Part shown: positions 1-7,512 of the stretch, piece by piece | Position numbering within the stretch: position 1 is the first letter of the stretch | Layout of the letters: every line of letters begins with the position of its first letter | Source of the DNA: Pseudomonas grimontii | Lineage (GTDB): Bacteria > Pseudomonadota > Gammaproteobacteria > Pseudomonadales > Pseudomonadaceae | DNA: 64,000 nucleotides | Direction of reading: 5' to 3' | Assembly: GCF_007858185.1 (NCBI RefSeq) | Contig: NZ_VFES01000004.1 | Coordinates: 124,001-188,000 of the forward strand | The notes under the pieces: generated by a model | The model's input: only the letters and a program-made list of their open reading frames with translations | Database searches by the model: none | What the model was told of the DNA's origin: nothing | Translations under genes and position numbers: made by a program

Positions 1-329
1 TCTTTTTTTATTATTGAGGGGCGGCCTGTTGTTGTTTTTGGCAGCCGTGGCCCTTTACCGCTGTTTTGGCGACCCCCATTCGGGGTCAAGAGCAAACGTA
101 TTTTTTTGAGCGCTGATCTACTTCTTCGTTATCGATCCAACCAGTGGGTAGCTACCTGAGGTAGTTTTATTTTTCTCTAACCGGTTGCGGGTTTCGGCAA
201 GCCGTACCCTGCGAAGCACATCTTCTCCAAAAAAATCTGTTAGCTGCGTCTCTGCCGTGTTGTTTTTGTTATGTCAGAGTCGTTTCGTCTTATTTTTATT
301 AGGTTTGGCGCTTTTTATTCTTGTTATGC
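1..329 (-). ncRNA. crcY: CrcY-like Crc/Hfq-sequestering small RNA (3' end cut by window)
   Basis: RNAs of the CrcZ/CrcY/CrcX family carry many AAnAAnAA (CA) motifs, bind Hfq with Crc, and so relieve carbon catabolite repression. Read leftward from the sigma-54 promoter at 339-354, this stretch has no credible ORF but six CA motifs: AACAAGAA (325-318), AATAAAAA (300-293), AACAAAAA (270-263), AAAAATAA (174-167), AACAACAA (36-29) and AATAATAA (15-8). The last lies in the loop of what looks like a terminator: GGCCGCCCCTC occupies 26-16, and the matching arm begins with GA at the window edge. The expected length of about 345 nt suits the family. From memory, P. putida crcY also lies beside mvaB, which favours CrcY over CrcZ (usually near cbrB/pcnB). 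The family call is strong; the Z/Y/X paralogue is an inference. Confidence 0.85.
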
Positions 330-338
330 CATAGAGAT

Positions 339-354
339 AGCAGAAGGCGTGCCA
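339..354 (-). promoter_or_regulatory. sigma-54 promoter of the CrcY-like RNA
   Basis: On the minus strand the sequence reads TGGCACGCCTTCTGCT. The -24 GG and -12 GC are exactly 10 bases apart, and it matches the RpoN consensus TGGCACG-N4-TTGCW at all but one position. Transcription should start near 329. Family RNAs are transcribed by RpoN with CbrB. Confidence 0.87.
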
Positions 355-435
355 ACTTTTAAAATTGCTTTAAAATCAATAGGTTAATTTTTTGGTAGGA
401 TTTTTCCTGCGGCAAATGCGACTAAATATGTTCCC

Positions 436-467
436 GTGTTACTCGATGTGTAGTCGTGCGGTAACAC
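436..467 (-). promoter_or_regulatory. Palindromic activator site upstream of the crcY promoter, candidate CbrB site
   Basis: GTGTTAC (436-442) and GTAACAC (461-467) form a perfect inverted repeat with an 18-base spacer. It lies about 100 bp upstream of the -24 element, between the promoter and the mvaB stop codon. This is where an enhancer-binding protein for sigma-54 would sit. TGTTAC/GTAACA half-sites are described for CbrB; the exact spacing rule was not checked. A further TGTCAC lies at about 470-475. Confidence 0.65.
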
Positions 468-486
468 ATTGTCACGGCTACGCTAC

Positions 487-1386
487 TCAACTGGCGTTAC
501 GCGCCTTGGCCACGCGCGAACCCGTGGGGCGGCCCAGCACGTGGCTGATTTGCAGGCCCGCACGAATCAATGCGTCCAGGTCGATACCGGTGTCGATTCC
601 CAGGCCATTGAGCAGGTACAGCACATCTTCGGTGGCGACGTTACCGCTGGCGCCCTTGGCATAAGGGCAGCCGCCGAGGCCCGCAATAGAGCTGTCGAAT
701 ACCGTGATACCTTCCAGCAGGCTGGCATAGATATTGGCGATGGCCTGGCCATAGGTGTCGTGGAAGTGGCCCGCGAGTTTGTCCCGTGGTACCTGCGCAC
801 CGACCACGTCGAACAGCCGCCGCGTGGTACCCGCCGTGCCGGTGCCGATGGTGTCGCCCAGGGACACCTCGTAGCAGCCCATGGCATACAGCTCCCGCGC
901 GACCGCCGCCACTTGCTCTGGCGCAATCTCACCTTCGTAAGGGCAACCCAACACACACGACACATAGCCGCGCACGCTGATGCCGTGCTGCCTGGCTGCG
1001 GCCATGATCGGCGCAAAGCGTTCCAGGCTGTCGCTGATGGAACAGTTGATATTGCGCTGGGAAAACGCTTCGGAGGCCGCTGCAAACACCGCCACTTCCT
1101 TTACGCCCGCCGCCAGCGCGTCCTCAAAACCACGCAGGTTTGGCGCCAGCGCGCCGTAGGTCACGCCGGGCTTGCGCTGGATCTGCGCAAACACTTCGGC
1201 GGAACCGGCCATTTGCGGCACCCACTTGGGCGAGACAAAACTGCCGACTTCGATATAGCTCAAGCCCGCCGCGCTGAGGGCGTCCACCAATTGGACCTTG
1301 TCGGCCACGCTGATGGGTTGGGCTTCGTTCTGCAAACCGTCGCGCGGGCCGACTTCCACCAGGCGTACATGAGAGGGGAGGGACAT
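487..1386 (-). CDS. mvaB: Hydroxymethylglutaryl-CoA lyase
   Basis: Cleaves 3-hydroxy-3-methylglutaryl-CoA to acetoacetate and acetyl-CoA, the last step of leucine breakdown in the cytoplasm. The 299-residue product has the family's normal length. It shows VEVGPRDGLQNE near the N-terminus (residues 10-21, metal and substrate binding), the HFHDTYG metal-ligand motif, and the lyase signature GLGGCPYA with its catalytic cysteine. An upstream in-frame ATG at 1413 would add nine residues; the start at 1386 is preferred because AGAAGG precedes it at proper spacing and homologues begin with similar sequence. The gene lies just 16 bases after the liuR stop, so the two probably form one operon. The crcY activator site lies just past its stop codon. 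Confidence 0.95.
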   Translation of the reverse strand: MSLPSHVRLVEVGPRDGLQNEAQPISVADKVQLVDALSAAGLSYIEVGSFVSPKWVPQMAGSAEVFAQIQRKPGVTYGALAPNLRGFEDALAAGVKEVAVFAAASEAFSQRNINCSISDSLERFAPIMAAARQHGISVRGYVSCVLGCPYEGEIAPEQVAAVARELYAMGCYEVSLGDTIGTGTAGTTRRLFDVVGAQVPRDKLAGHFHDTYGQAIANIYASLLEGITVFDSSIAGLGGCPYAKGASGNVATEDVLYLLNGLGIDTGIDLDALIRAGLQISHVLGRPTGSRVAKARNAS

Positions 1387-1402
1387 GGCAGCTACCTTCT
1401 GA

Positions 1403-1795
1403 TCAATGGCCAACCTGGCCCATGGTGTGGGCCAGAGCCTGGGTGCAACGCTCTTCAGCGGTGTCCAGTTCCAGCTTCATTTGTTCGATATCCAACAGTT
1501 GCTGTTCCAACTGCTCACGACGCTCGGCGATCTTGGCCAGCATGCTGTTGAGTTGGATCTGGTTGCCGCCGGTGGGGTCGTAGAGTTCGATCAGCTCACG
1601 GCACTCGGCCAGGGAAAAACCGATGCGCTTGCCCCGCAGGATCAGCTTGAGGCTGACCTTGTCCCGTGCCGAATAAATGCGCTCCTGGCCCCGGCGTTCC
1701 GGAGCCAGCAGGCCTTGTTCTTCATAGAAGCGAATGGCGCGGGTGGTGATGTCGAGCTCGCGGGCTAGGTCGGAGATGCTGTAGGTCGTGCTCAT
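1403..1795 (-). CDS. liuR: MerR-family regulator of leucine/isovalerate catabolism, LiuR-type
   Basis: Small MerR protein of 130 residues. The winged-helix DNA-binding region is at residues 1-70 (YSISDLARELDITTRAIRFYEE) and is followed by a long dimerising coiled coil rich in Glu, Gln and Leu. No cysteine cluster typical of metal sensors is present, which fits an acyl-CoA or similar small-molecule ligand. Its position directly upstream of mvaB, and the palindrome TTGACGTTCACGTCAA in its promoter, identify the LiuR group that controls branched-chain amino-acid breakdown. A TTG at 1807 is an alternative start; the ATG at 1795 gives the usual LiuR N-terminus. Autoregulation is likely because the palindrome includes the -35 region. 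Confidence 0.9.
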   Translation of the reverse strand: MSTTYSISDLARELDITTRAIRFYEEQGLLAPERRGQERIYSARDKVSLKLILRGKRIGFSLAECRELIELYDPTGGNQIQLNSMLAKIAERREQLEQQLLDIEQMKLELDTAEERCTQALAHTMGQVGH

Positions 1796-1836
1796 GGGGG
1801 CGCTCAAGAAGGTCTTGGCGCTAAGCTAATGGCAGG

Positions 1837-1852
1837 TTGACGTGAACGTCAA
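1837..1852 (-). promoter_or_regulatory. LiuR-type operator overlapping the liuR promoter
   Basis: Minus strand TTGACGTTCACGTCAA is a perfect 7+7 palindrome with a two-base centre. Its left half doubles as a -35 box (TTGACG), with TAGCTT 18 bases downstream as a weak -10. Overlap of the operator with the promoter spacer is typical of MerR proteins. The sequence agrees with the LiuR motif known in proteobacteria. Confidence 0.78.
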
Positions 1853-1869
1853 GGTCCGCTGCGCAGCCC

Positions 1870-1893
1870 ATCGCGGGCAAGCCCCCTCCCACA
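1870..1893 (-). repeat. Single REP sequence
   Basis: Minus strand reads TGTGGGAGGGGGCTTGCCC then GCGAT, one unpaired member of the common P. fluorescens REP family. It sits between the lysR stop and the liuR promoter and could shield lysR mRNA or stop transcription. Confidence 0.8.
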
Positions 1894-1910
1894 GGGGGCG
1901 TTCTTCAACC

Positions 1911-2846
1911 TCAGGCCTGTTGTTTATCCAGCTTCTTTTCGTGGGCGGTGACTTGCTGGCACAACTCGATCATCTGCTCGCGCATCCAGCGGTTGGCCGG
2001 GTCCTGGTCGGTGCTTTCGTGCCAGTACAGGTGGGTCTCCACCGGTGGCACGTCATTGACCGGCAGGTTGAACCAGTGCAGTTCATGGCGGCGGGCGAAG
2101 CGTTCCGGCACGGTCATGACCATGTCGGTCTGCTGCAACACTTGCGAGGCCATCAGGTAATGCTGGGAGCGCAGGGCGATCTTGCGCTGGATGCCCATCT
2201 TGCCCAACGCCAGGTCGACGTGGCCCAAACCGTTGCGGCGGCTGGAGATATGGATATGGGTCAGCGACAGGTAGTCATCCAGGGTGAATTTGTCCTTGCC
2301 CGCCATGGGATGACCCTTGCGCATGGCGCACACGTAGCGGTCTTCCATCAGCTTGACGTGGCGTACCTGCGGGTCGGTGTTGAGCGGCGCATCCACGGCA
2401 AAATCCAGGCGCCCGGCCGCCAGTTCCTTGGTGGTCTCGCGGCGTTTGGACAGGAAGCTCTCGATCACCACGGTGGGCGCCAGGCGGCGCAGGCGTTGGA
2501 ACAGCAGCGGCAGAATCACCGCTTCGGTGAGGTCGGTCATGCTGATGCGGTAGGTCTTGGCCGCCTGCTGTGGGTTGAAGATGCGGCTTTCCTGCACCGA
2601 CACGCGCAGCAACGACAACGCATTGCGCACCGGGCCGATGATGTTCTGCGCCATCGGCGTGGGCACCATGCCTTGGGCGGTGCGCACGAACAGCGGGTCG
2701 TTGAACGTCTCGCGCAGGCGGGCCAGAGCGTTGGACACCGCCGGCTGGGTGATGCCGACAATTTGCCCGGCGCGGGTCAGGTTGGCTTCGGTGTAGATCG
2801 CGTCGAAGACGATAAAGAGGTTGAGGTCGACCTTGCTCAGATTCAT
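1911..2846 (-). CDS. LysR-family transcriptional regulator
   Basis: Full-length LysR protein of 311 residues. The N-terminal helix-turn-helix spans about residues 6-65 (LTRAGQIVGITQPAVSNALARLR), and the effector-binding domain follows to the C-terminus. It is transcribed divergently from the acyl-CoA dehydrogenase at 3013 with a 166-bp gap, the usual arrangement for a LysR protein that controls its neighbour. I infer that it senses an acyl-CoA or related metabolite of that enzyme's pathway. The specific ligand cannot be read from the sequence. The effector domain resembles the NodD/PcpR-like LysR branch, but I would not name an orthologue. Confidence 0.9.
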   Translation of the reverse strand: MNLSKVDLNLFIVFDAIYTEANLTRAGQIVGITQPAVSNALARLRETFNDPLFVRTAQGMVPTPMAQNIIGPVRNALSLLRVSVQESRIFNPQQAAKTYRISMTDLTEAVILPLLFQRLRRLAPTVVIESFLSKRRETTKELAAGRLDFAVDAPLNTDPQVRHVKLMEDRYVCAMRKGHPMAGKDKFTLDDYLSLTHIHISSRRNGLGHVDLALGKMGIQRKIALRSQHYLMASQVLQQTDMVMTVPERFARRHELHWFNLPVNDVPPVETHLYWHESTDQDPANRWMREQMIELCQQVTAHEKKLDKQQA

Positions 2847-2897
2847 TGGGTTGCGCTCTTATTATTAGGTGGCGATTTGTTACGTGCTCATACGTCA

Positions 2898-2913
2898 ATC
2901 ATATATCGGTGAT
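2898..2913. promoter_or_regulatory. Possible LysR binding site
   Basis: ATCA-N8-TGAT inverted repeat in the gap between the divergent lysR and acyl-CoA dehydrogenase genes. LysR proteins often bind such short dyads here, but the match is short and could be chance. Confidence 0.3.
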
Positions 2914-3012
2914 GAATGTTAATACACGCCGAGAATAGGCTAGGTAAATTATCAACGCTGTTCTAGCATCGATTGCATGACCTAAACAACCTCTCAAAGA
3001 AGGGAGCTGCTC

Positions 3013-4242
3013 ATGGATTTCGCCTATTCGCCCAAGGTTCAGGAACTGCGTGAACGCGTCACCGCGTTCATGGACGCTTACGTTTACCCGGCCGAGCCGG
3101 TGTTCGAACGCCAGGTCAGCGAAGGCGACCGCTGGCAGCCCACCGCCATCATGGAAGAGCTGAAAGCCAAGGCTAAAGCCGAGGGCCTGTGGAACCTGTT
3201 CCTGCCCGAATCCGAACTGGGCGCCGGCCTGACCAACCTTGAATACGCGCCACTGGCCGAGATCATGGGCCGCTCGCTGCTGGGCCCGGAGCCGTTCAAC
3301 TGCTCCGCCCCCGACACCGGCAACATGGAAGTGCTGGTGCGCTATGCCAACGAAGAGCAGAAACAACGCTGGCTCGAGCCGTTGCTACGCGGTGAGATCC
3401 GCTCAGCCTTCGCCATGACCGAGCCCGATGTGGCGTCCTCGGACGCCACCAACATGGCCGCCCGCGCCGAGCGACAGGGCGACGAGTGGGTGATCAACGG
3501 CAAGAAGTGGTGGACGTCCGGCGCCTGCGACCCGCGCTGCAAGATCCTGATCTTCATGGGCCTGAGCAACCCGGATGCACCGCGCCACCAGCAGCACTCG
3601 ATGATCCTGGTGCCGGTGGATGCCCCCGGGGTGAAAATCGTACGCCCGCTGCCGGTGTTCGGCTACGACGACGCGCCCCACGGTCACGCCGAAGTGCTGT
3701 TCGACAATGTCCGTGTACCCTATGAAAACGTACTGCTCGGTGAAGGCCGTGGCTTCGAGATTGCCCAGGGTCGCCTCGGCCCAGGCCGTATCCACCACTG
3801 CATGCGCTCCATCGGCATGGCCGAGCGCGCACTGGAACTGATGTGCAAACGCTCGGTCAGCCGCACCGCATTCGGCAAGCCTTTGGCGCGCCTGGGCGGC
3901 AATATCGACAAAATCGCCGATTCGCGCATGGAAATCGACATGGCGCGCCTGCTGACGCTGAAAGCGGCATACATGATGGACACCGTGGGCAATAAAGTGG
4001 CGAAAAGTGAAATCGCCCAGATCAAGGTGGTGGCGCCGAACGTGGCGTTGAAGGTGATCGACCGCGCGATCCAGATCCACGGCGGCGCCGGCGTCTCCAA
4101 CGATTTCCCGCTGGCCTACATGTACGCCATGCAACGCACCCTGCGCCTGGCCGACGGCCCGGACGAAGTGCACCGCGCGGCAATCGGCAAGTTCGAGATC
4201 GGCAAGTATGTGCCTAAAGAGTTGATGCGCAGCGGGCAGTAA
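3013..4242 (+). CDS. Acyl-CoA dehydrogenase (ACAD10/11-like)
   Basis: FAD-dependent acyl-CoA dehydrogenase of 409 residues. The N-terminal helical domain covers about 1-128, the flavin-contacting [17 protein letters not shown] is at 132-148, and the C-terminal helical domain contains [11 protein letters not shown] near 283 and [19 protein letters not shown] near 357. At the usual catalytic-glutamate loop (YEGT in medium-chain enzymes) it has LADGPDEVH, as in the ACAD10/11 branch, so the general base probably differs. A good ribosome site (GAAGGGAG) precedes the ATG. The divergent LysR gene probably regulates it. The substrate is unknown: a branched or hydroxylated acyl-CoA is possible given the leucine-catabolism neighbours, but that is only context. 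Confidence 0.92.
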   Translation: MDFAYSPKVQELRERVTAFMDAYVYPAEPVFERQVSEGDRWQPTAIMEELKAKAKAEGLWNLFLPESELGAGLTNLEYAPLAEIMGRSLLGPEPFNCSAPDTGNMEVLVRYANEEQKQRWLEPLLRGEIRSAFAMTEPDVASSDATNMAARAERQGDEWVINGKKWWTSGACDPRCKILIFMGLSNPDAPRHQQHSMILVPVDAPGVKIVRPLPVFGYDDAPHGHAEVLFDNVRVPYENVLLGEGRGFEIAQGRLGPGRIHHCMRSIGMAERALELMCKRSVSRTAFGKPLARLGGNIDKIADSRMEIDMARLLTLKAAYMMDTVGNKVAKSEIAQIKVVAPNVALKVIDRAIQIHGGAGVSNDFPLAYMYAMQRTLRLADGPDEVHRAAIGKFEIGKYVPKELMRSGQ

Positions 4243-4257
4243 CACCGCGTCGCCTGC

Positions 4258-4330
4258 ATCGGGGGCAAGCCCCCTCCCACACTTTGAATGTATTCCCAAA
4301 TCAAAATGTGGGAGGGGGCTTGCCCCCGAT
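4258..4330. repeat. REPIN (inverted REP pair)
   Basis: ATCGGGGGCAAGCCCCCTCC at 4258 and its reverse complement ending at 4330 flank a 25-bp spacer. The doublet lies between two convergent stop codons (4242 and 4365), where it can serve as a bidirectional hairpin. Confidence 0.93.
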
Positions 4331-4364
4331 GAGGCCGGATCAGGCCCTGAAGATCCAGCAGCCC

Positions 4365-5699
4365 TCAGTACACCCAAACCTCCACCCGCCGATTCTTGAT
4401 CCGCCCCTCATCCGCCGTATTCGCCGCCACCGGCATCTGTGCGCCGAACCCGCGAATATCGCGCAATACCACGCCGTTCTTGACCAATTCCCGGCGCACC
4501 GCCATCGCCCGCAGCTTCGACAGCAGCGCGGCGCGTTGCGGGTCATTCTTGGCGTCGCCGAACCCGACCAGTGATACCTGCTTGTCGAGTTGGTTGTGGC
4601 TCTTTATATAGGCCACGACGCGCTGCACATCCTGGCGCGCCTTGTTGTCCAGGCTGGCGCTGCCTTCCGCGAAGCGAAAATTCACGGTCAAACGCTGGGC
4701 GTCACGGGCAATCGCTTGGTAGTCGTCAGGCATCGAGGGACGCGGTTGCACCGTCATCGCCTGCACCTGCTGCGCGATAAACCCGTTGGCCGCCACAATC
4801 GCCTGGCCTTTGCTGCTCTGGGTAAAGTCCACCAACGCCTTGGCCCGCGGGTTGCGGGAGGACGGCGGCAGGTAGAAGAACAGTCGGCGCGACAACGGGT
4901 AATCCTCGGTGGCAATCAGGCTGTTCAACGGCAACATTGGTTGCGAATCACCATCGACAATTGCCACCGCCTTGGCCTGGCGTACGTAAGGCAAGCCGAT
5001 AAAACCGATGCCCTGGGGATCCTGGCTGACCGCATCGGACAACGCTTCGCTGGACTCGAAGCGCTTGGCGGAGGCGGCCAGGGGCTTGCCGCGCAGGCGC
5101 AGCACCAACTCCTTGAAGGTGTCATAGGTGCCGGATTGGTCATCCCGCGCGTACAAGTGAATGGCGCCGCCGACACCGCCCAATGCTTCCCAGGTGTTGA
5201 TTTCGCCATTGAAGATCTGCGCCAGTTGCTCAGTGTTCAACGTATTCAGTGGGTTGTGCGGGTTGAGGATAATGGCCAGGCCGTCGATGGCGATCACCTG
5301 TTCGGCCTCGGGGCTTTTCAGGTCGCCCAGGGGTTCGAGGTCCACCCGTTCGCTGTCCTTGATCGGACGCGAAGACGCGGCGAGGTCGGCGCTGGTTTTT
5401 TTCAATGCGACAAACCCGGTGCTGGAACCATGGGCCGCGACTTCTATGGTCACCGTCTTGCCCTGGCGCGTCTTGCCGACCACGCGCTGTTCATTGGCGC
5501 CCTCGGCGGGTTCGCTGTGCACCGCCTGCAGGCCCTGATGCTCCATCAACCCCTTGACCAACGCCGGCCCCAACGCCGCGCCAATGGTGTTGGAACCTTG
5601 GATGCGCAAGGCAGGCCCTTGGTCGGGAACGGGTAGGGGAGCAGCCACAACGGGGAGGGAAAGCACGCAACACAACAGGAACAGAACGCGCAGCGTCAT
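4365..5699 (-). CDS. Periplasmic PstS-like phosphate-binding domain fused to an OmpA C-terminal domain
   Basis: The 444-residue protein starts with a clear Sec signal peptide (residues 1-20, ending PVVAA). Residues about 28-300 form a PstS-type binding fold with the anion-binding features LRIQGSNTIG, AAHGSSTGF and RDDQSGTYDTF. From about 335 to the end is an OmpA-type peptidoglycan-binding domain (VNFRFAEGSASLDNKARQDV to NRRVEVWVY). The OmpA part probably tethers the solute-binding part to the cell wall rather than delivering it to a permease, and no pst permease genes are nearby. The gene stands alone between convergent and tandem neighbours. Such fusions occur in other pseudomonads; a role in phosphate sensing or envelope stress is inference. 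No convincing PHO box was found upstream. Confidence 0.88.
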   Translation of the reverse strand: MTLRVLFLLCCVLSLPVVAAPLPVPDQGPALRIQGSNTIGAALGPALVKGLMEHQGLQAVHSEPAEGANEQRVVGKTRQGKTVTIEVAAHGSSTGFVALKKTSADLAASSRPIKDSERVDLEPLGDLKSPEAEQVIAIDGLAIILNPHNPLNTLNTEQLAQIFNGEINTWEALGGVGGAIHLYARDDQSGTYDTFKELVLRLRGKPLAASAKRFESSEALSDAVSQDPQGIGFIGLPYVRQAKAVAIVDGDSQPMLPLNSLIATEDYPLSRRLFFYLPPSSRNPRAKALVDFTQSSKGQAIVAANGFIAQQVQAMTVQPRPSMPDDYQAIARDAQRLTVNFRFAEGSASLDNKARQDVQRVVAYIKSHNQLDKQVSLVGFGDAKNDPQRAALLSKLRAMAVRRELVKNGVVLRDIRGFGAQMPVAANTADEGRIKNRRVEVWVY

Positions 5700-5787
5700 G
5701 CCGGCACCTTCTCAAGCCAAAGGGAGTGCCGCGAGATTAAGTCAGTTGGGTTTCAATAATGTGACCGACACTCAAGCGATTAAAACA

Positions 5788-5813
5788 GTGGGAGAGGGCA
5801 AGCCCCCTCCCAC
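5788..5813. repeat. Fused REP hairpin
   Basis: GTGGGAGAGGGCAAGCCCCC followed by TCCCAC folds into one near-perfect stem. It looks like a REPIN whose spacer and inner parts were deleted. It is 10 bases past the xthA stop and can act as its terminator or mRNA-stabilising hairpin. Confidence 0.8.
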
Positions 5814-5822
5814 ATTTGATCG

Positions 5823-6635
5823 TCAGCTCAGTTCAAGCCAGATCGGCGCATGGTCAGACGGCTTCTCCAAACCACGCAGGTCGTAATCCACACCCGCATC
5901 CTTGACCCGCGGCACCAGGCCGGTAGACGCCATGATCACGTCAATGCGCAGCCCACGCTTGGGCTCATCCTCGAACCCGCGGCTGCGGTAGTCGAACCAG
6001 CTGAAACGGTCGGCCACATCGGGGTTCAGGTGACGGAAGCTGTCCACCAGGCCCCAATTCTTCAGGCGCGCCATCCACTCGCGTTCTTCCGGCAGGAAGC
6101 TGCACTTGCCGGTTTTCAGCCAGCGTTTGGCGTTGTCGGCCCCGATGCCGATGTCGCAGTCTTCCGGGGAGATATTCACGTCGCCCATCACCACCAGGGC
6201 CTGGTCGTTGCTGAACTGGCTTTCCAGCAGTTGCTGCAAGTCTTCGTAGAAGCGCTGCTTGGCCGGGAACTTGGTCGGGTGGTCGCGGCTTTCACCTTGT
6301 GGGAAATAGCCGTTCATGATGGTAACCGGATGGCCGTTTTCATCGGCGAAGGTGCCCCAGATAAAGCGGCGCTGGGCATCCTCTTCATCACTGGCAAAGC
6401 CCTTGTGCACGCTCAACGCTTCTTTGCGCGAGAGCAGTGCCACGCCGTAGTGGCCTTTTTGGCCGTGGTAGTACACGTGATAGCCCAGTGCCTGCACTTC
6501 GGCCAGGGGGAACTGGTCGTCGTGGACCTTGGTTTCCTGCAGGCCGATGACATCGGGTTGGTGTTTTTCAATCAGTGCCGCCAGCTGATGAGGGCGGGCG
6601 CGCAGCCCGTTGATATTGAAGGAGACGATTTTCAT
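5823..6635 (-). CDS. xthA: Exodeoxyribonuclease III
   Basis: Mg-dependent AP endonuclease and 3'-5' exonuclease of base-excision repair. The 270-residue product aligns with the E. coli enzyme, and all catalytic residues are visible: N7 (FNINGLRA), E34 (LQETK), D152 and N154 (GDVN), D232 (RIDVIMAS), and D261-H262 ([10 protein letters not shown]). An open frame extends further upstream, but the [10 protein letters not shown] start at 6635 is the standard one. It is followed by a REP hairpin and is divergent from the GNAT gene. Confidence 0.97.
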   Translation of the reverse strand: MKIVSFNINGLRARPHQLAALIEKHQPDVIGLQETKVHDDQFPLAEVQALGYHVYYHGQKGHYGVALLSRKEALSVHKGFASDEEDAQRRFIWGTFADENGHPVTIMNGYFPQGESRDHPTKFPAKQRFYEDLQQLLESQFSNDQALVVMGDVNISPEDCDIGIGADNAKRWLKTGKCSFLPEEREWMARLKNWGLVDSFRHLNPDVADRFSWFDYRSRGFEDEPKRGLRIDVIMASTGLVPRVKDAGVDYDLRGLEKPSDHAPIWLELS

Positions 6636-6803
6636 GGTCGGCGGTCCAGTCTGGCAAAAGGGCGATGCTAGCGGACAAGTCGGATGGGGGCCAGCGTGGC
6701 GGTAGGACAGATGCACTGCTAATGTCTGGGAACGACTGGTGCTGCGTAGGTTCGTACCCATAAGAACGCCATCTATTGAGTGGCGCCCAGGGAGATTGAC
6801 TGT

Positions 6804-7448
6804 ATGACTGACACTGCCATTGGCGAAGTTCGCCTGCTCAACAGCGGCTATTCCCGCGAAGCTCGCTCCCTGCTGTACCAGGCCTATCGGCATGAGCCGA
6901 CGTTTGCCTACATCTTTGAAGCTGAACGCGCAGGCTATGAACAGAGGGTACGCGCCACCGTGCGCGAACTGGTCAAGCAGCATTTCTTCCAGAAACTTCC
7001 CGCCATCGGTCTGTTCGTCAACGACCGCCTGATCGGCATCGCGCTGATCGCGCCACCCCAGCGGCGCCTGGGGATTACCGAAAGCTGGGCCTGGCAATTG
7101 CGCATGTGGCTGAGCACCGGCGTGCGTGGCACCCGTCGCTACCTGGACTACCACTATGCGGTGATGGCCTGCTTGCCCAACGAGTCGGTGCATGTGCTGC
7201 CGCTGATGGGCATTCACCCGCAATTCCAGGGCAAGCACTACGGTGAACAGCTGCTGGGAGCGGTGCACAACTGGTGCGCGGAAGACCCGCACTCATCCGG
7301 CGTGGTGTTGGACACGGGGAATTCGCGCTATCTGGAGTTCTACAAACGCCAGGGTTATGAGGAGATCGGCGAAGTCGCTGTAGGACCGATTCTGGAACAC
7401 GTATTTTTCCACCCCAATCCGCAGGTGTTACATGCTGCAACGGCTTAG
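6804..7448 (+). CDS. GNAT-family N-acetyltransferase
   Basis: 214-residue acetyl-CoA-dependent acetyltransferase fold. The core strand [23 protein letters not shown] matches GNAT motif A (Q/R-x-x-G-x-G/A with the pyrophosphate-binding turn). [24 protein letters not shown] matches motif B, with the Asn and Tyr typical near the active site. The ribosome site CAGGGAG lies nine bases before the ATG at 6804; an upstream frame extension is not supported. It is divergent from xthA and 64 bp before tamA. The substrate (small molecule or protein amine) cannot be told. Confidence 0.88.
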   Translation: MTDTAIGEVRLLNSGYSREARSLLYQAYRHEPTFAYIFEAERAGYEQRVRATVRELVKQHFFQKLPAIGLFVNDRLIGIALIAPPQRRLGITESWAWQLRMWLSTGVRGTRRYLDYHYAVMACLPNESVHVLPLMGIHPQFQGKHYGEQLLGAVHNWCAEDPHSSGVVLDTGNSRYLEFYKRQGYEEIGEVAVGPILEHVFFHPNPQVLHAATA

Positions 7449-7512
7449 CGCAGAATTTTTCAGAATCGTCTGAGTTCTAAGTTTCTCCCCAGCTCGTGTA
7501 GCATCCGCGCCT

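Noticed and set aside
392..664. 90-residue frame overlapping the crcY promoter region
   Set aside because: It runs across the CbrB-like site and into antisense mvaB, with no ribosome site or motif.
5700..5787. PHO box upstream of the PstS-OmpA gene
   Set aside because: Only scattered TGTC-like bases are present; no pair of CTGTCAT-like repeats with the right spacing.
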